The translations under genes were made by a program, and so were the position numbers. From positions 1 to 34,473 of the forward strand of contig JBILNK010000025.1 in the NCBI GenBank assembly GCA_044375105.1: a stretch of 34,473 nucleotides of DNA, written 5' to 3'. Each line of letters starts with the position of its first letter. The first letter of the stretch is position 1. The notes under the pieces were generated by a model. It did no database searches. It saw only the letters and a list, made by a program, of their open reading frames with translations, and was not told the DNA's origin. The DNA is from JBIKLM01 sp044375105. Lineage in GTDB: Bacteria > Planctomycetota > UBA1135 > GCA-002686595. Of the stretch, positions 8,115 through 16,677 are shown in pieces.

Positions 8115-8369
8115 ATGACCAACAGCAAGCAATCCGCCAAGCGCCTGCGCACCAGCGAGCGCCAGCGCCTCCAGAACAAGGCCATCCGCACCGCCATGCG
8201 CACCGCCATGAAGGGCGTGCTGAAGGCCGAGAGCCCCGACAAGGGCAAGTCCGCGCTGGTCCTGGCCATGAAGCGCATCGACAAGGCGGCCAAGTCCAAC
8301 GTGATCCACAAGAACGCGGCCGCGCGCTTCAAGAGCCGCCTGGCCAAGCGCGTCGCCAAGCTGGCCTGA
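8115..8369 (+). CDS. rpsT: small ribosomal subunit protein bS20
   Basis: 84 residues, typical for S20. This protein binds 16S rRNA early in 30S assembly. The sequence is strongly basic and helical and carries the family features: the N-terminal KQSAKRLRTSERQRLQNKA, the middle RTAMK, and the C-terminal VIHKNAAARFKSRLAKRV. The ATG at 8115 gives the normal N-terminus (MTNSKQSAKR); upstream in-frame sequence is proline/arginine-rich leader with no homology. It is monocistronic by context. A short hairpin follows at 8381-8397. Confidence 0.97.
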   Translation: MTNSKQSAKRLRTSERQRLQNKAIRTAMRTAMKGVLKAESPDKGKSALVLAMKRIDKAAKSNVIHKNAAARFKSRLAKRVAKLA

Positions 8370-8380
8370 TCGCCGCGGCG

Positions 8381-8397
8381 CGCCGGCCCGCCCGGCG
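8381..8397 (+). terminator. short hairpin after rpsT
   Basis: CGCCGG (8381-8386) and CCGGCG (8392-8397) form a 6-bp stem with a 5-base loop, followed only by TTCC. It is a weak candidate, and such stems are common by chance in this base composition. Confidence 0.3.
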
Positions 8398-8576
8398 TTC
8401 CACAGAACCGGCTCGCAAGCGGCGTCGCGGTGCAGGGGCCCCGGGCCCCGCCCAGATCGCCGCAGCCGGACTCGATCCGGATCCCCGCACCGGTCCCTAA
8501 CGATTCCGGCGCAGGGCCGCAACGGCCCGCCCGGCCCCGGCGCCGCATCCAGCCCACCGCTCCTCCCCCGACCCCC

Positions 8577-8912
8577 ATGTTCGAGTCCTCCGACAGCCAG
8601 GCCGATCTGCGCCTCAAGCCCCTGCGCGTGCCGCGGCTCAAGGACGGCATCTTCAGCGAGGCCGTGGACCTGCTCGAAGCGCTGCCCGGCTGGAGCGTGG
8701 TCTCCAAGGACGAGGCCAAGGGCCTGATCGAGTGCACGCGCAAGGCGCGCCTGCTGGGCGGGGAGGCCCGCGTGACGATTTCCTTCGAGGCCCCGGAAGG
8801 GGTGCCCTCGACCACGGTCAAGATGCGCTCCGAATCGAAGGGCGGGCTGCTGAATCACGACAAGCAGAACGTGCTCGAATTCATGGAGAAGCTTCGCCAG
8901 CGGGTGGTCTGA
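8577..8912 (+). CDS. DUF1499-like small protein
   Basis: 111 residues, starting at the ATG at 8577. No signal peptide. The order of motifs resembles DUF1499 proteins: PGWSVVSKDEAKGLIECT, then VTISFE, then TTVKMRSESKGGLLNHDKQN, then a closing helix FMEKLRQRV. In that family the core is WxVvxxDxxxGxIExT, a hydrophobic strand, and VxxRSxSrxGxxDxGxN. The match is by pattern only. DUF1499 has no assigned biochemical role. The gene stands alone between rpsT and a long gap. Confidence 0.7.
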   Translation: MFESSDSQADLRLKPLRVPRLKDGIFSEAVDLLEALPGWSVVSKDEAKGLIECTRKARLLGGEARVTISFEAPEGVPSTTVKMRSESKGGLLNHDKQNVLEFMEKLRQRVV

Positions 8913-9612
8913 AGCACCTGCTCCTACGGCCCGCCTGAGTTCCGGGCCTGCGCCGAAGCCGGCCTAGCGCCGCAGCCGGCTCTGAATCCCAGCGGCTCCT
9001 GCGATCGGCATGAGGGCCCCATGGGCGCTGCATCGACAGGGGGGGAGATCGCCTGGTTGCCCAGAGAGAGCGGCGCAGGGCCTTTCTGATTCCGCTCCGG
9101 GCCGTGCGGCCCAGTGCCCTGCGATCGGCGCCGGCGAACGGCCGCTTTTCCGTATCTCGTCGGGGGCGAAGGGCTGTTGGTGTGCGCCGCGGTGCACGGT
9201 CATGGCCGCCGCCGTCGCTGGACCGGCGGGTCCGCTCGGACCCCATGCCGGGCGGGGCGGACCCAGCCCCAAGGGACGCCGCTCGCTGCTTTCTTTGCAG
9301 GCCGCTCCGACCCGTTCGGCCTGCTGGCATCGAGGTCCGTTGGGCCGCGCGGGCACGCTTCGATGGTTGGGCAGGGCGGCGGGCCGCGACCGGACCGGTC
9401 GACCGGCGGCATCAGGCGCGTCGGCAGCGTCCCTGGGGCGCGTCTGGCCGGCCGCCGGAAAGAGCCCCCCCCCGGCCGTCACTGGGGGCTTTTGGATGAC
9501 TTCCGGGCCCCATTGGGTGTCTTTCTGGGCCCCTAAGCCTGCCCGAGCTCGGAGACTCTCGGATAACCTCACGGATGCCTAGCCCCCTCTCTTCGACGTG
9601 CCCTAGGCGCTG
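8913..9612. other. 700-base gap without recognisable gene
   Basis: Several open frames exist on both strands, but all are rich in Arg, Pro and Gly, have no motif, and overlap each other as expected from GC-rich sequence without stops. No tRNA or clear terminator is visible. The last 50 bases contain TAACCT (9564-9569), a likely -10 for the lipoprotein at 9613. Confidence 0.4.
9564..9569 (+). promoter_or_regulatory. possible -10 element for the beta-propeller lipoprotein gene
   Basis: TAACCT in the context CTCGGATAACCTCACGG, 43 bases before the ATG at 9613. No -35 match at 17 bases. Confidence 0.35.
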
Positions 9613-12318
9613 ATGCGTTTTTCGGTCCCCTTCGGAGCCCTGTGCTTCGCGCTCGCGGCGCTCCCCACCGCCTGCACCACCCGCGCGGGCATCGACCCGG
9701 AGGGCGAGGCGCCGGACGGTCTCGACTACGGGACGAGCTCCCTGGGTTTGACCAACTGCCAGCCTCTGACGCCGCTGATCCCCGAGGTCGAGGGCCAGCC
9801 AACCCTGTTCAGCGTCGTGCCGCCCCTGCCCGCGGGTCTGATCCTCGATGCGGTCAGCGGCGTGCTCTCCGGGACCCCCAGCGGCGCCGCCGGCACGAGC
9901 TTCCACGTGATCACCGCCAGCAACGCGGTCGGCAGCGACACGGCGGGCTTGACCATCACCATCGCCGCTCCGGCGCCGCCCGCCGGGCTCGGTTATTCCG
10001 AGCCGCTGGCCAGCTACGACCTGGGCGTAGCGATCCAGCCCAACAGCGCCAGCCTGGCCGTCGGTCCGGCGTCGGCGTACGCCTTCAGCGTCGAGCCGCC
10101 GCTACCCGCGGGCCTGATCCTCGATGCGGCCAGCGGCGCGATCAGCGGCACGCCGAACCAGGCCCAGGGCGGCGCGCCCTACACGCTGCGGGCTAGCGAC
10201 TGCCTCGGTCAGACCACCAGCGCGCTGGTCTGGATCGAAGTCCTGCCGCCGCCCAGCAGCACGACCCAGCCCGCCGGCTTCGCCACGCTCAACGTGGACG
10301 CCAGCTTGAGTCTTTACGACCTCGATCCGGGCACCGGGGTGGTGCAGCCCGCGGGCTACCTGCCCCTGCCCCTGGCCCCGCGCGATCTGGCCGCTTCCGC
10401 AGACGGCACGCAGCTGTTCGTGCTGCTGGCCGGAGGCTCCCTGGCCGGCTTCGCCCTGGACGGGCAGGGCGGCGCCCGCGAGCTGCCCACCAGCCCGACC
10501 CAGGTGCCGGGTTCGAGCGGCGACGGCGACCTGGCAGCCGATCCGCTCGGGCGCTGCCTGTACGTCAGCGAGCGCAGCAGCGACCGTGTGAGCGCCCTGC
10601 GCCTCGGAGCGCTGGGGGCGCTGACAACGCTCGGGGCACCGGCCGCGGTGATCGGCTCGGGCAGCGGGCCGCAGCAGCCGGGCCCCCTGGCGGTCCTGCC
10701 GGACGGCAGCGCCCTGGCGGTGCTGTGCACGGCCAGCCAGCGCCTGGTGCTGTTCGGGCTGGGCGTCGATGGCGGGCTCTCGAGCCAGGTCTCGATCGCC
10801 ACCGGGGCCGGTCCGACCGACGTGGTCGCCGGGCGGCTGTCCAGCGGACAGCAGCGCCTCTACGTGGTCAATTCCCTGGACGCCAGCGTGTCGGTGTTCC
10901 GGGCCGACGGCGGCGCGCTGAGCCTGGTCGAGGTGCAGCCCCTGCCGGCCGGTTCCCTGCCGACCCGCGCGGCCTTCGTCGAGCGCAGCGGGCAACGTTT
11001 CCTGTTCGTGCTCAAGAGCGCTACGCAGCTGGTCGCACCGCTGCCGGTGGAAGCGGCCACCGGCGCCCTGTCGGGCCCTTTCATCGGCTTCTCGGCGACC
11101 GGTGTCAACGAGCTGTGCTTCGCGCCTGGAGGGCAATTTGGCGCGCTTTCGAGCGCCAGCGAGCAGCGCCTGATGGGTGTCTCCGTGGCGGCCCCGGACG
11201 GCGCCCTCGGCCAGACCTTGGCGGGACCCCTGGGCTGCCTGCGGCTGCGCGCGCCCAGCATCGCGATCGTGCCGCTGGCGTCGGTGTACCTGACCTCGCG
11301 GCGCTCGACCCACGCCTATGCGCTGAGCCCCGCGACCCAGTCCGTCAGCCAGTACCAGTTCGATCCCGGCGCGTCCAGCCTGACGCCGCTGGTGCCGCCG
11401 GGCATCGGCTTGCCGGCGGGGCTGGCGGGCGCGGCCGTGGCCCGCGGAGGGCAATTCGCCGTGTTGAGCGCTTCCCAGGGCTTCAACGGCCCCGACGTGT
11501 TCCTGTACGCGATCCAGTCCGGGGCCCTGTCGCCCCTGGCAGCGGCGGAACTGGGCGCCGCCAGCGGGGAGGCGCTCTTCGATGCGCTCCTCGCCGGCAT
11601 CGAGTCCAGCGATCGTTTCGCCTACGTCTTGCGCCGCGGGTCGCCCGGGGCCCTGCACGGTTTCCGCGTGGGCCCCGCGAGCTTGGGCGCGCCGGTGGTC
11701 GCCGACCTGGGCGCCGACCCGGCGGCCCTCTGGCTCGAATCGACCGGGCGCTTCGCCTACGTCGCCAACCGCGGCGACGACACCCTGAGCGTGCTGCGCC
11801 TCGATCCCTGGAACGGCCAGCCGAGCCTGGTCAGCCTGCTGCCGGTGGCCGACGGTCCGCGCGCCCTGGCGGGCGACCGCGGCGGCTGTTTCTTGTACGT
11901 GCTGCACGCGCCCGACGGTTTGGTGCGCGCCTACCGCGTCGATCCGCAGAGCGGCGCTTTGGCGCTGTTGGGCCAGAGCGTCGGCGCGCAGGGCGGGTCG
12001 AAGGCCCTGGCGGTCGATCCCCTGGGCCGGCTGCTGGTCGTCGCCGACACGACCCAGTCCCTGCTGCGACGCTACCGCTTCTCCGATGGCAGCGACGGCG
12101 AGCTGCCCGGCACGCCGGTGTACATCGGCGCCACCGCGGCCAACGGCCGGCCCAGCGCCCTGGCCTTCGATGCCCAGGGCCTGTCCCTGCTGGTGGCGCT
12201 GGAGGACAAGGGCGAGGTCAGGAGCTTCCGCCTGGTGGGCAACGAGCTCCTGCCGGTGGACGTGGACCTGGCTGGGAACTCCGTCGACGGCCTGGCGCTG
12301 CGCAGCGTGCGGCAGTGA
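9613..12318 (+). CDS. exported putative-Ig and beta-propeller (lactonase-like/YVTN) lipoprotein
   Basis: 901 residues. The N-terminal signal (RFSVPFGALCFALAALPTAC) ends at Cys21. The Pro at -3 makes it a weak lipobox, so secretion is sure but lipidation is not. Two putative-Ig (He_PIG) domains follow, at about 45-117 and 125-215. Both have the hallmark PPLPAGLILDA-SG-SGTP. The remainder (about 220-900) is a long series of beta-propeller blades of the lactonase/YVTN kind, with recurrent phrases such as DPLGRCLYVSER, LYVVNSLDASVSVFRADG, RFAYVANRGDDTLSVLRLDP and DPLGRLLVVADTTQS. The length suggests two propellers. No catalytic residues can be assigned, so a binding or scaffold role at the surface is more likely than lactone hydrolysis. 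Confidence 0.85.
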   Translation: MRFSVPFGALCFALAALPTACTTRAGIDPEGEAPDGLDYGTSSLGLTNCQPLTPLIPEVEGQPTLFSVVPPLPAGLILDAVSGVLSGTPSGAAGTSFHVITASNAVGSDTAGLTITIAAPAPPAGLGYSEPLASYDLGVAIQPNSASLAVGPASAYAFSVEPPLPAGLILDAASGAISGTPNQAQGGAPYTLRASDCLGQTTSALVWIEVLPPPSSTTQPAGFATLNVDASLSLYDLDPGTGVVQPAGYLPLPLAPRDLAASADGTQLFVLLAGGSLAGFALDGQGGARELPTSPTQVPGSSGDGDLAADPLGRCLYVSERSSDRVSALRLGALGALTTLGAPAAVIGSGSGPQQPGPLAVLPDGSALAVLCTASQRLVLFGLGVDGGLSSQVSIATGAGPTDVVAGRLSSGQQRLYVVNSLDASVSVFRADGGALSLVEVQPLPAGSLPTRAAFVERSGQRFLFVLKSATQLVAPLPVEAATGALSGPFIGFSATGVNELCFAPGGQFGALSSASEQRLMGVSVAAPDGALGQTLAGPLGCLRLRAPSIAIVPLASVYLTSRRSTHAYALSPATQSVSQYQFDPGASSLTPLVPPGIGLPAGLAGAAVARGGQFAVLSASQGFNGPDVFLYAIQSGALSPLAAAELGAASGEALFDALLAGIESSDRFAYVLRRGSPGALHGFRVGPASLGAPVVADLGADPAALWLESTGRFAYVANRGDDTLSVLRLDPWNGQPSLVSLLPVADGPRALAGDRGGCFLYVLHAPDGLVRAYRVDPQSGALALLGQSVGAQGGSKALAVDPLGRLLVVADTTQSLLRRYRFSDGSDGELPGTPVYIGATAANGRPSALAFDAQGLSLLVALEDKGEVRSFRLVGNELLPVDVDLAGNSVDGLALRSVRQ

Positions 12319-12372
12319 ACGGCCCCGGGGCCCCCGCGGGCCGCCTTCGATCCCGCCGCGGCGGCGCCGCGT

Positions 12373-12378
12373 TACCCT
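12373..12378 (+). promoter_or_regulatory. -10 element of the sensor kinase gene, predicts leaderless mRNA
   Basis: TACCCT ends 7 bases before the ATG at 12386, so transcription would start at or next to the A of the start codon. No -35 at the ideal spacing. Confidence 0.45.
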
Positions 12379-12385
12379 CGCGCCG

Positions 12386-13837
12386 ATGAATCCGCCCGCG
12401 CCGCGGCCCTCCCGGGGCCTGGACCTCGAGGCCTGGCTCGGGCCGGGTCCCAGGCGGCTGTTGGCGGCCTTGTTGGCCGTGCTGCTCTCGGCGGGCCTGA
12501 CCACGCTGCTCTTCCGCGAGTTCGGCTGGCGGCGTCAGGAGAGCGAGTTTCCCTACGAACTCCTGTTCGCCGAGCAGGCCCTGGGTTTCGGGGTCTGGGC
12601 GCTGATCGCCGGCCCCCTGTTCAAGCTGGCGCGCTGGATCCACGGCCGCGCGCGGCCGGCCCTCTTCGGGCTGCTCTTGCAGCTGGCCCTGGCCTTGGGC
12701 GCGAGCTACGGCATGGCGGTCCTGGGCGGCGAGCTGCAGAGCCGGCTGGTGTGGCCTGCCCTCGAGAGCCGCTGGGCGCGGCCGGCTGCGAGCAACGCTG
12801 CGCCGGCGGTCCGCGAGCCGCAGCGGGCCGGGGCCGAAGGTCTCGAGGCCACAAGTCCCGAGGCCACAAGTCCCGAGGCCACGAACTCCGGTGCCAACAG
12901 TTCCGAGGAGACGAGTTCCGAGGGCCAGGGTTTCGAGGGCCAGAGCTCCGAGAGCGCGGCGCGCCCCGCGGGCCAGCGCCGCGGCGAGCGCGGCTGGGAC
13001 CGGCGCGGCGCCGACCGGCGCGGGCAGGCCTTCCTGTGGATGCGCCTGCCGCGCGAGGTGGCGATCTACGTGGCGCTGCTCGGTCTGGCGGCGGCTTCGA
13101 CGTCGTTCCTCGAGCGCCGCCGCGCGGAGCGGCAGAGCGCCGATCTGGCGCTCGCTTCGGCGCGGCTCGAGGGCGAGCTGCTGCGCGCGCGGCTCGAATC
13201 CCTCGGCCAGCGGCTGCAGCCGCATTTCCTGTTCAACGCCCTGCACGCCGTCGGCGGCCTGGTGCGCGCGCAGCGCTCCGAGGCGGCCCTCGGGGCGCTT
13301 TCCGACCTGGCCGAGCTGCTGCGCTTGAGCCTCGAGCACGGCTCCAAGGCCGTCGTGCCCCTGGGGCTCGAACTCGACCTGATCGAGCGCTATCTGGCCT
13401 TTGAAGGGCGCCGTTTCGGGGCGCGTCTCGAGGTCGAGGTCGATGTGCCCGGGGAATGCCTCTCGGCGCGCGTGCCGAGCCTGGTCTTGCTGCCGCTCGT
13501 GGAGAACGCGGTCAAACACGGGGTCTCGCCGCGCCCGGATGGCGGGCGCGTGCAGGTGGCCGCGGAACGCCGCGGCGCGCGCCTGCGGCTGACGATCGAG
13601 GATGGACCTCGGCGCGGGGCGCCGCCGGATGCGGCGGCGGGGGCGGCGGGAGCAGAGCCGGGCGCGGCGGCCCCGGGACCCTCCCTGGGGCTCGGTCAGG
13701 GGCTGGTGCGCGAGCGCCTGGCGCTGCTCTACGGCCAGCGGGCTTCCTTCGTCGTGGAGGCCCGCGCCGCGGGCGGCTCGGCGGCCGTGCTCGAGCTCGA
13801 TTTCGAGGCCGGGGAGGCCAGCGATGGGGGCGCCTGA
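12386..13837 (+). CDS. LytS/YehU-type sensor histidine kinase
   Basis: 483 residues. Membrane segments are at about 21-43, 58-75, 90-112 and 220-240. Between the third and fourth lies a low-complexity insert (about 130-215). The cytoplasmic part has the His_kinase signature LQPHFLFNALHAVGGLV with phospho-acceptor His280. The ATPase domain follows, with LLPLVENAVKHG (Asn374), a degenerate EDGPRRG in place of DNGPG, and GLGQGLVRERLALLYG. An Ala/Gly/Pro-rich stretch (about 410-430) separates the last two. The 3' end overlaps the LytTR regulator gene by 14 bases, so the two form one system. The signal is unknown. The degenerate D-box is odd but occurs in this family. Confidence 0.92.
   Translation: MNPPAPRPSRGLDLEAWLGPGPRRLLAALLAVLLSAGLTTLLFREFGWRRQESEFPYELLFAEQALGFGVWALIAGPLFKLARWIHGRARPALFGLLLQLALALGASYGMAVLGGELQSRLVWPALESRWARPAASNAAPAVREPQRAGAEGLEATSPEATSPEATNSGANSSEETSSEGQGFEGQSSESAARPAGQRRGERGWDRRGADRRGQAFLWMRLPREVAIYVALLGLAAASTSFLERRRAERQSADLALASARLEGELLRARLESLGQRLQPHFLFNALHAVGGLVRAQRSEAALGALSDLAELLRLSLEHGSKAVVPLGLELDLIERYLAFEGRRFGARLEVEVDVPGECLSARVPSLVLLPLVENAVKHGVSPRPDGGRVQVAAERRGARLRLTIEDGPRRGAPPDAAAGAAGAEPGAAAPGPSLGLGQGLVRERLALLYGQRASFVVEARAAGGSAAVLELDFEAGEASDGGA
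12845..12949 (+). repeat. seven 15-base tandem repeats inside the kinase gene
   Basis: Seven in-frame 15-base units encode EATSP, EATSP, EATNS, GANSS, EETSS, EGQGF and EGQSS (residues 154-188). The first two are identical at the DNA level and later ones diverge. They encode a Ser/Glu-rich linker before the last membrane segment, on the predicted extracytoplasmic side or in a loop. Confidence 0.8.
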
Positions 13838-14588
13838 GCCCGAGCGCGTCAGCGCCGTGGTGATCGAGGACGAGCCCCTGCACCGCCACAGCCTGCGGCG
13901 CTTGATCGAGGCCGATGGGCGGCTCGAATGGGTCGGCGAGGCGGGCGATGCGGCCGCCGGCCGCGCGCTGCTGCACGGGCTCCAGCCGGCGCTGCTGTTC
14001 CTGGATGTGGAGCTGCCCGGTCAGAACGGGCTCGGGTTGCTCGCGAGCCTGCCGGAGGAGCGCCGTCCCGAGGTGATCCTGACCACGGCCTACGAGCGCT
14101 ACGCCCTGCCGGCCTTCGACCTGGACGTGGCCGATTACCTGCTCAAGCCCTTCGACGATCCGCGTTTCGCGCGCGCCGTGGCGCGCGCCCTCGAGCGCCT
14201 CGAGCAGAAGCACGGCGGCCCCCGGCGCGGCTTCCTGACCATCCCGCGCGAGGGGCGCCTCGAGCGCATCGAGCTCGACGACATCCGCGCCATCCTGGCC
14301 GCGGACCAGTACGTCTGGATCCAGACGCCGCGCGGGCGGACTTTGTATCGGGAGTCGCTCAGCCATCTGGAGCAGCGCCTCGATCCAGAGCGCTTCGTGC
14401 GCGTGCACCGTTCGGCCCTGCTGGCCTGGGATGCCCTGCGGGTGGTCGAATCGACCGGGGGCGGGCGCGGGCGAGCGGGGGTCGAGGTCGAGCCCGGGCG
14501 GCTCCTGTGGGTGCCGGTGGCCCGGGCCCGCCTGGCGGGGCTGCGCGCCCGCCTGACCGGACCTGGGAAGCCTTCCCAACAGGATTGA
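13824..14588 (+). CDS. LytTR-family response regulator
   Basis: 254 residues. The receiver domain (about 8-125) has acidic residues in VVIEDEP, phospho-acceptor Asp61 in LFLDVELPG, the switch Thr in ILTTAYE and Lys108 in LLKPFDD. The C-terminal LytTR DNA-binding domain (about 140-245) reads FLTIPREGRLERIELDDI, AADQYVWIQT, YRESLSHLEQRLDPERFVRV and HRSAL. The ATG at 13824 lies 14 bases inside the kinase gene. The system probably controls a small set of targets; candidates nearby are the flanking lipoprotein and secreted-protein genes, but no LytTR binding site was identified. Confidence 0.95.
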   Translation: MGAPEPERVSAVVIEDEPLHRHSLRRLIEADGRLEWVGEAGDAAAGRALLHGLQPALLFLDVELPGQNGLGLLASLPEERRPEVILTTAYERYALPAFDLDVADYLLKPFDDPRFARAVARALERLEQKHGGPRRGFLTIPREGRLERIELDDIRAILAADQYVWIQTPRGRTLYRESLSHLEQRLDPERFVRVHRSALLAWDALRVVESTGGGRGRAGVEVEPGRLLWVPVARARLAGLRARLTGPGKPSQQD

Positions 14589-14709
14589 GCCCGTTGGCTC
14601 CAGGGGGCTTCCCGGAGCGCCACCGGCAGGCCACAAGACGGTTCCTCGCGGCGTGGGCCCCGGCCTGCGCCGCGCCCCCCGGCCCCGGGGGCAACCTTCG
14701 CCCCCGACC

Positions 14710-15822
14710 ATGTCGCACCGATCCTCCGACCTCCGACCCGCGCCCTCCGGACCCGGGTTCCGCTCGAGCCCGCGGCCCGCTTGGGCCCTGGTCCTGGCCC
14801 TGCCGGCCATGACCCTCGGCCGCTCCGACGCGCGCACCCAACACGAGGCCGGCCAGACCTACCGCACCGCCGTGCGCCTGGAGCTCGCCACCGAGACGCT
14901 CGAGTTCGAGTTCCTGCGCGACGGCGAGCCCCAGGAAGGCCCGGGCATGGGCCTCTCGCCCTCGGCCCAAGAGCTGACCTACACCTGTGTCGATCGACTC
15001 CTCGAGGCAGATGCGGGTCAGCCCTTGGCCATGGAACGGCGCTACGAGGACCTGGCGCTGGTCAGCCGTTTCGTGCGGCGCGACGAAGAGCAGAGCCTCG
15101 AGGCCACGTCACCTTTCGATGGCGTGGTGCTCGAGCTGCGCCGGGCCGAGGACGGCAGCGTCGCCGCCCTGGTGAAAGAAGGCGAAGCGCCCGCTGCGGA
15201 GCGCCTTTCGGGCTTCGACCTCGACCGCTGCCTCGATCGCCTGCTGGACGGCGGCTCGGCGGCTCCCGGGGCTGTTTGGGAGCTTTCCGCGGAGCATCTG
15301 GGGCCCCTGTTGCAGGACGCCGAGCAGCGGCGGCTGTTCGAGTTCCCGGCGCCGGCGGGCGGCGAAGGGACGGGCCGCGGCGGGCGCGGCGGCCGGGGGC
15401 CCCAGGGACGTTCACCGGTCTTCCCGGAGGCCGGGTGGACCGGCACCGCGACCTGGGGCGAGCAGACCGAAGCCGCCGATGGGCTCGAACTGGCGGTCAT
15501 CGAGCTCGAGTTCTCGGCCAGCGGCGATCTGCCCGAGGGCCAAGGCTTCGCAGGCCGCGGGCCGCGCGGAGGCCAGGCCTTCGAGCCGGCGTCGCGCCTC
15601 GACAGCAACACCTACGACTACCGACTGGAAGGCCGTCTGCTGTATTCGCTCGCAGAGCGTCGCCCTGTGACCCTCGAGCTGGCGGGTGATCTCGAGACCT
15701 ACAGCGAGCGCAGCATGGAGCGCGAGGACGCGCTGATCGAGATGCGCGTGCGGCGGGTCACCCACCTCGAACTCGAGATCGGGATCTCGCGTAAGCCGGC
15801 GCCGGCCGCCGATGCGAAGTGA
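14710..15822 (+). CDS. secreted protein of unknown function
   Basis: 370 residues. A twin-proline/serine head is followed by a hydrophobic segment (WALVLALPAMTLG, about 24-37) that acts as a signal peptide; cleavage is likely shortly after, near DARTQ. The mature protein is acidic and rich in Leu and Glu, with beta-strand-like alternation (YRTAVRLELATETLEFEF, GVVLELRRAEDGSVAALV, HLELEIGIS). A short Gly/Arg linker (about 228-240, GRGGRGGRGPQGR) divides it into two halves. No family was recognised. It follows the two-component pair by 121 bases and precedes the Spy-like protein, which may share its compartment. Confidence 0.8.
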   Translation: MSHRSSDLRPAPSGPGFRSSPRPAWALVLALPAMTLGRSDARTQHEAGQTYRTAVRLELATETLEFEFLRDGEPQEGPGMGLSPSAQELTYTCVDRLLEADAGQPLAMERRYEDLALVSRFVRRDEEQSLEATSPFDGVVLELRRAEDGSVAALVKEGEAPAAERLSGFDLDRCLDRLLDGGSAAPGAVWELSAEHLGPLLQDAEQRRLFEFPAPAGGEGTGRGGRGGRGPQGRSPVFPEAGWTGTATWGEQTEAADGLELAVIELEFSASGDLPEGQGFAGRGPRGGQAFEPASRLDSNTYDYRLEGRLLYSLAERRPVTLELAGDLETYSERSMEREDALIEMRVRRVTHLELEIGISRKPAPAADAK

Positions 15823-15894
15823 GCCCGCGGCTGCCCGACGGTCTCCATCCGCCTTCCAACCCCCAAAATTGACCCTGAGTCTGCAGAAGATCCA

Positions 15895-16677
15895 ATGAGC
15901 AAAATCCTCCTCAGCGCCGGCCTGTGCGGCGCCCTCGCTGGCGGCGCCAGCTATGGCCTGCTGCACCTGACCCAAGGGACCTCTGCGCCGGTCGTTTCCG
16001 GCGACGAGGGCGCCCGCCTCGAGCTGGCGGCCGCCGCCCCCGACGAGGGCTGGCGCGCCGAATTCGAGAAGCTGCGCGTCGAGAACGCCATGCTCGCCCA
16101 GCGCCTCAATCAGATCGAGACCGGCTCCGGAGCCGCCCGCGCGGCGCTGCAGACGCCCGAGACGGTGCTCTCCATCGACGAGGTCAGCGCGCTCAAGCAG
16201 CTGGTCCAAGCCGGCGGCCCGAGCTCCGCCAGCCCGGACGCGGCCCCGGTGCTGTACTCGAACGTCAAGGGGGCTCTTGAGGACATCCGCGCCCAGGAGG
16301 AAGCCGAGCGCGATGAGCGCCGGCGGCAGGCCGAGGCCGAGCGGCTCGAGCGCGACCTCGAGCGCATGACCACCGAGCTGGCCCTGGCCCCGTACCAGAC
16401 CGAGGAGCTGCGCCGGGTGCTGACCGAGCGCAACGACCTGCGCGCCCAGGTGTTCGAGCAGATGCGCGACGGCAGCGGCGACTTCGAGGCCATGCGCGAG
16501 CAGGGCCGTGCCAACATCGAGCGTCTGGAGGGCCAGATCAAGGCCAGCCTCAGCGAGGAGCAGTTCGCCGGCTTCCAGGAGAAATTCGGCTTGATGAACT
16601 TCGGTGGCCGCAATTCGGGCGGCTTCCGGGGTTTCGGCCGCGGCGGCGGTGGCGGCGGCGGCGGCGGCGGCAACTGA
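15895..16677 (+). CDS. membrane-anchored coiled-coil protein, Spy/LTxxQ-like, with polyglycine tail
   Basis: 260 residues. The N-terminal hydrophobic segment (ILLSAGLCGALAGGASYGLL) is an uncleaved anchor or signal. A short coiled coil (about 50-80, FEKLRVENAMLAQRLNQIE) and a highly charged helix (about 130-160) follow. The C-terminal region (about 162-232) has the layout of Spy/CpxP proteins: LALAPYQTEELRRVL as the first LTxxQ-like motif and IKASLSEEQFAGFQEKFG as the second. Such proteins bind unfolded or metal-exposed substrates in the periplasm. The last 25 residues are Gly/Phe/Arg then nine or more Gly. The start is ATG at 15895; no Shine-Dalgarno sequence is obvious. The Spy assignment is by pattern. 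Confidence 0.75.
   Translation: MSKILLSAGLCGALAGGASYGLLHLTQGTSAPVVSGDEGARLELAAAAPDEGWRAEFEKLRVENAMLAQRLNQIETGSGAARAALQTPETVLSIDEVSALKQLVQAGGPSSASPDAAPVLYSNVKGALEDIRAQEEAERDERRRQAEAERLERDLERMTTELALAPYQTEELRRVLTERNDLRAQVFEQMRDGSGDFEAMREQGRANIERLEGQIKASLSEEQFAGFQEKFGLMNFGGRNSGGFRGFGRGGGGGGGGGGN

Noticed and set aside
10102..12504. 800-codon open frame antisense to the beta-propeller lipoprotein
   Set aside because: Shadow of a long GC-rich gene; rich in Gln/Arg/Ala/Gly without motifs, and it overlaps the start of the kinase gene.
15869..15874. TTGACC upstream of the Spy-like gene as a -35 element
   Set aside because: A -10 at 17 bases would fall on the start codon itself, and no TANNNT is found there.
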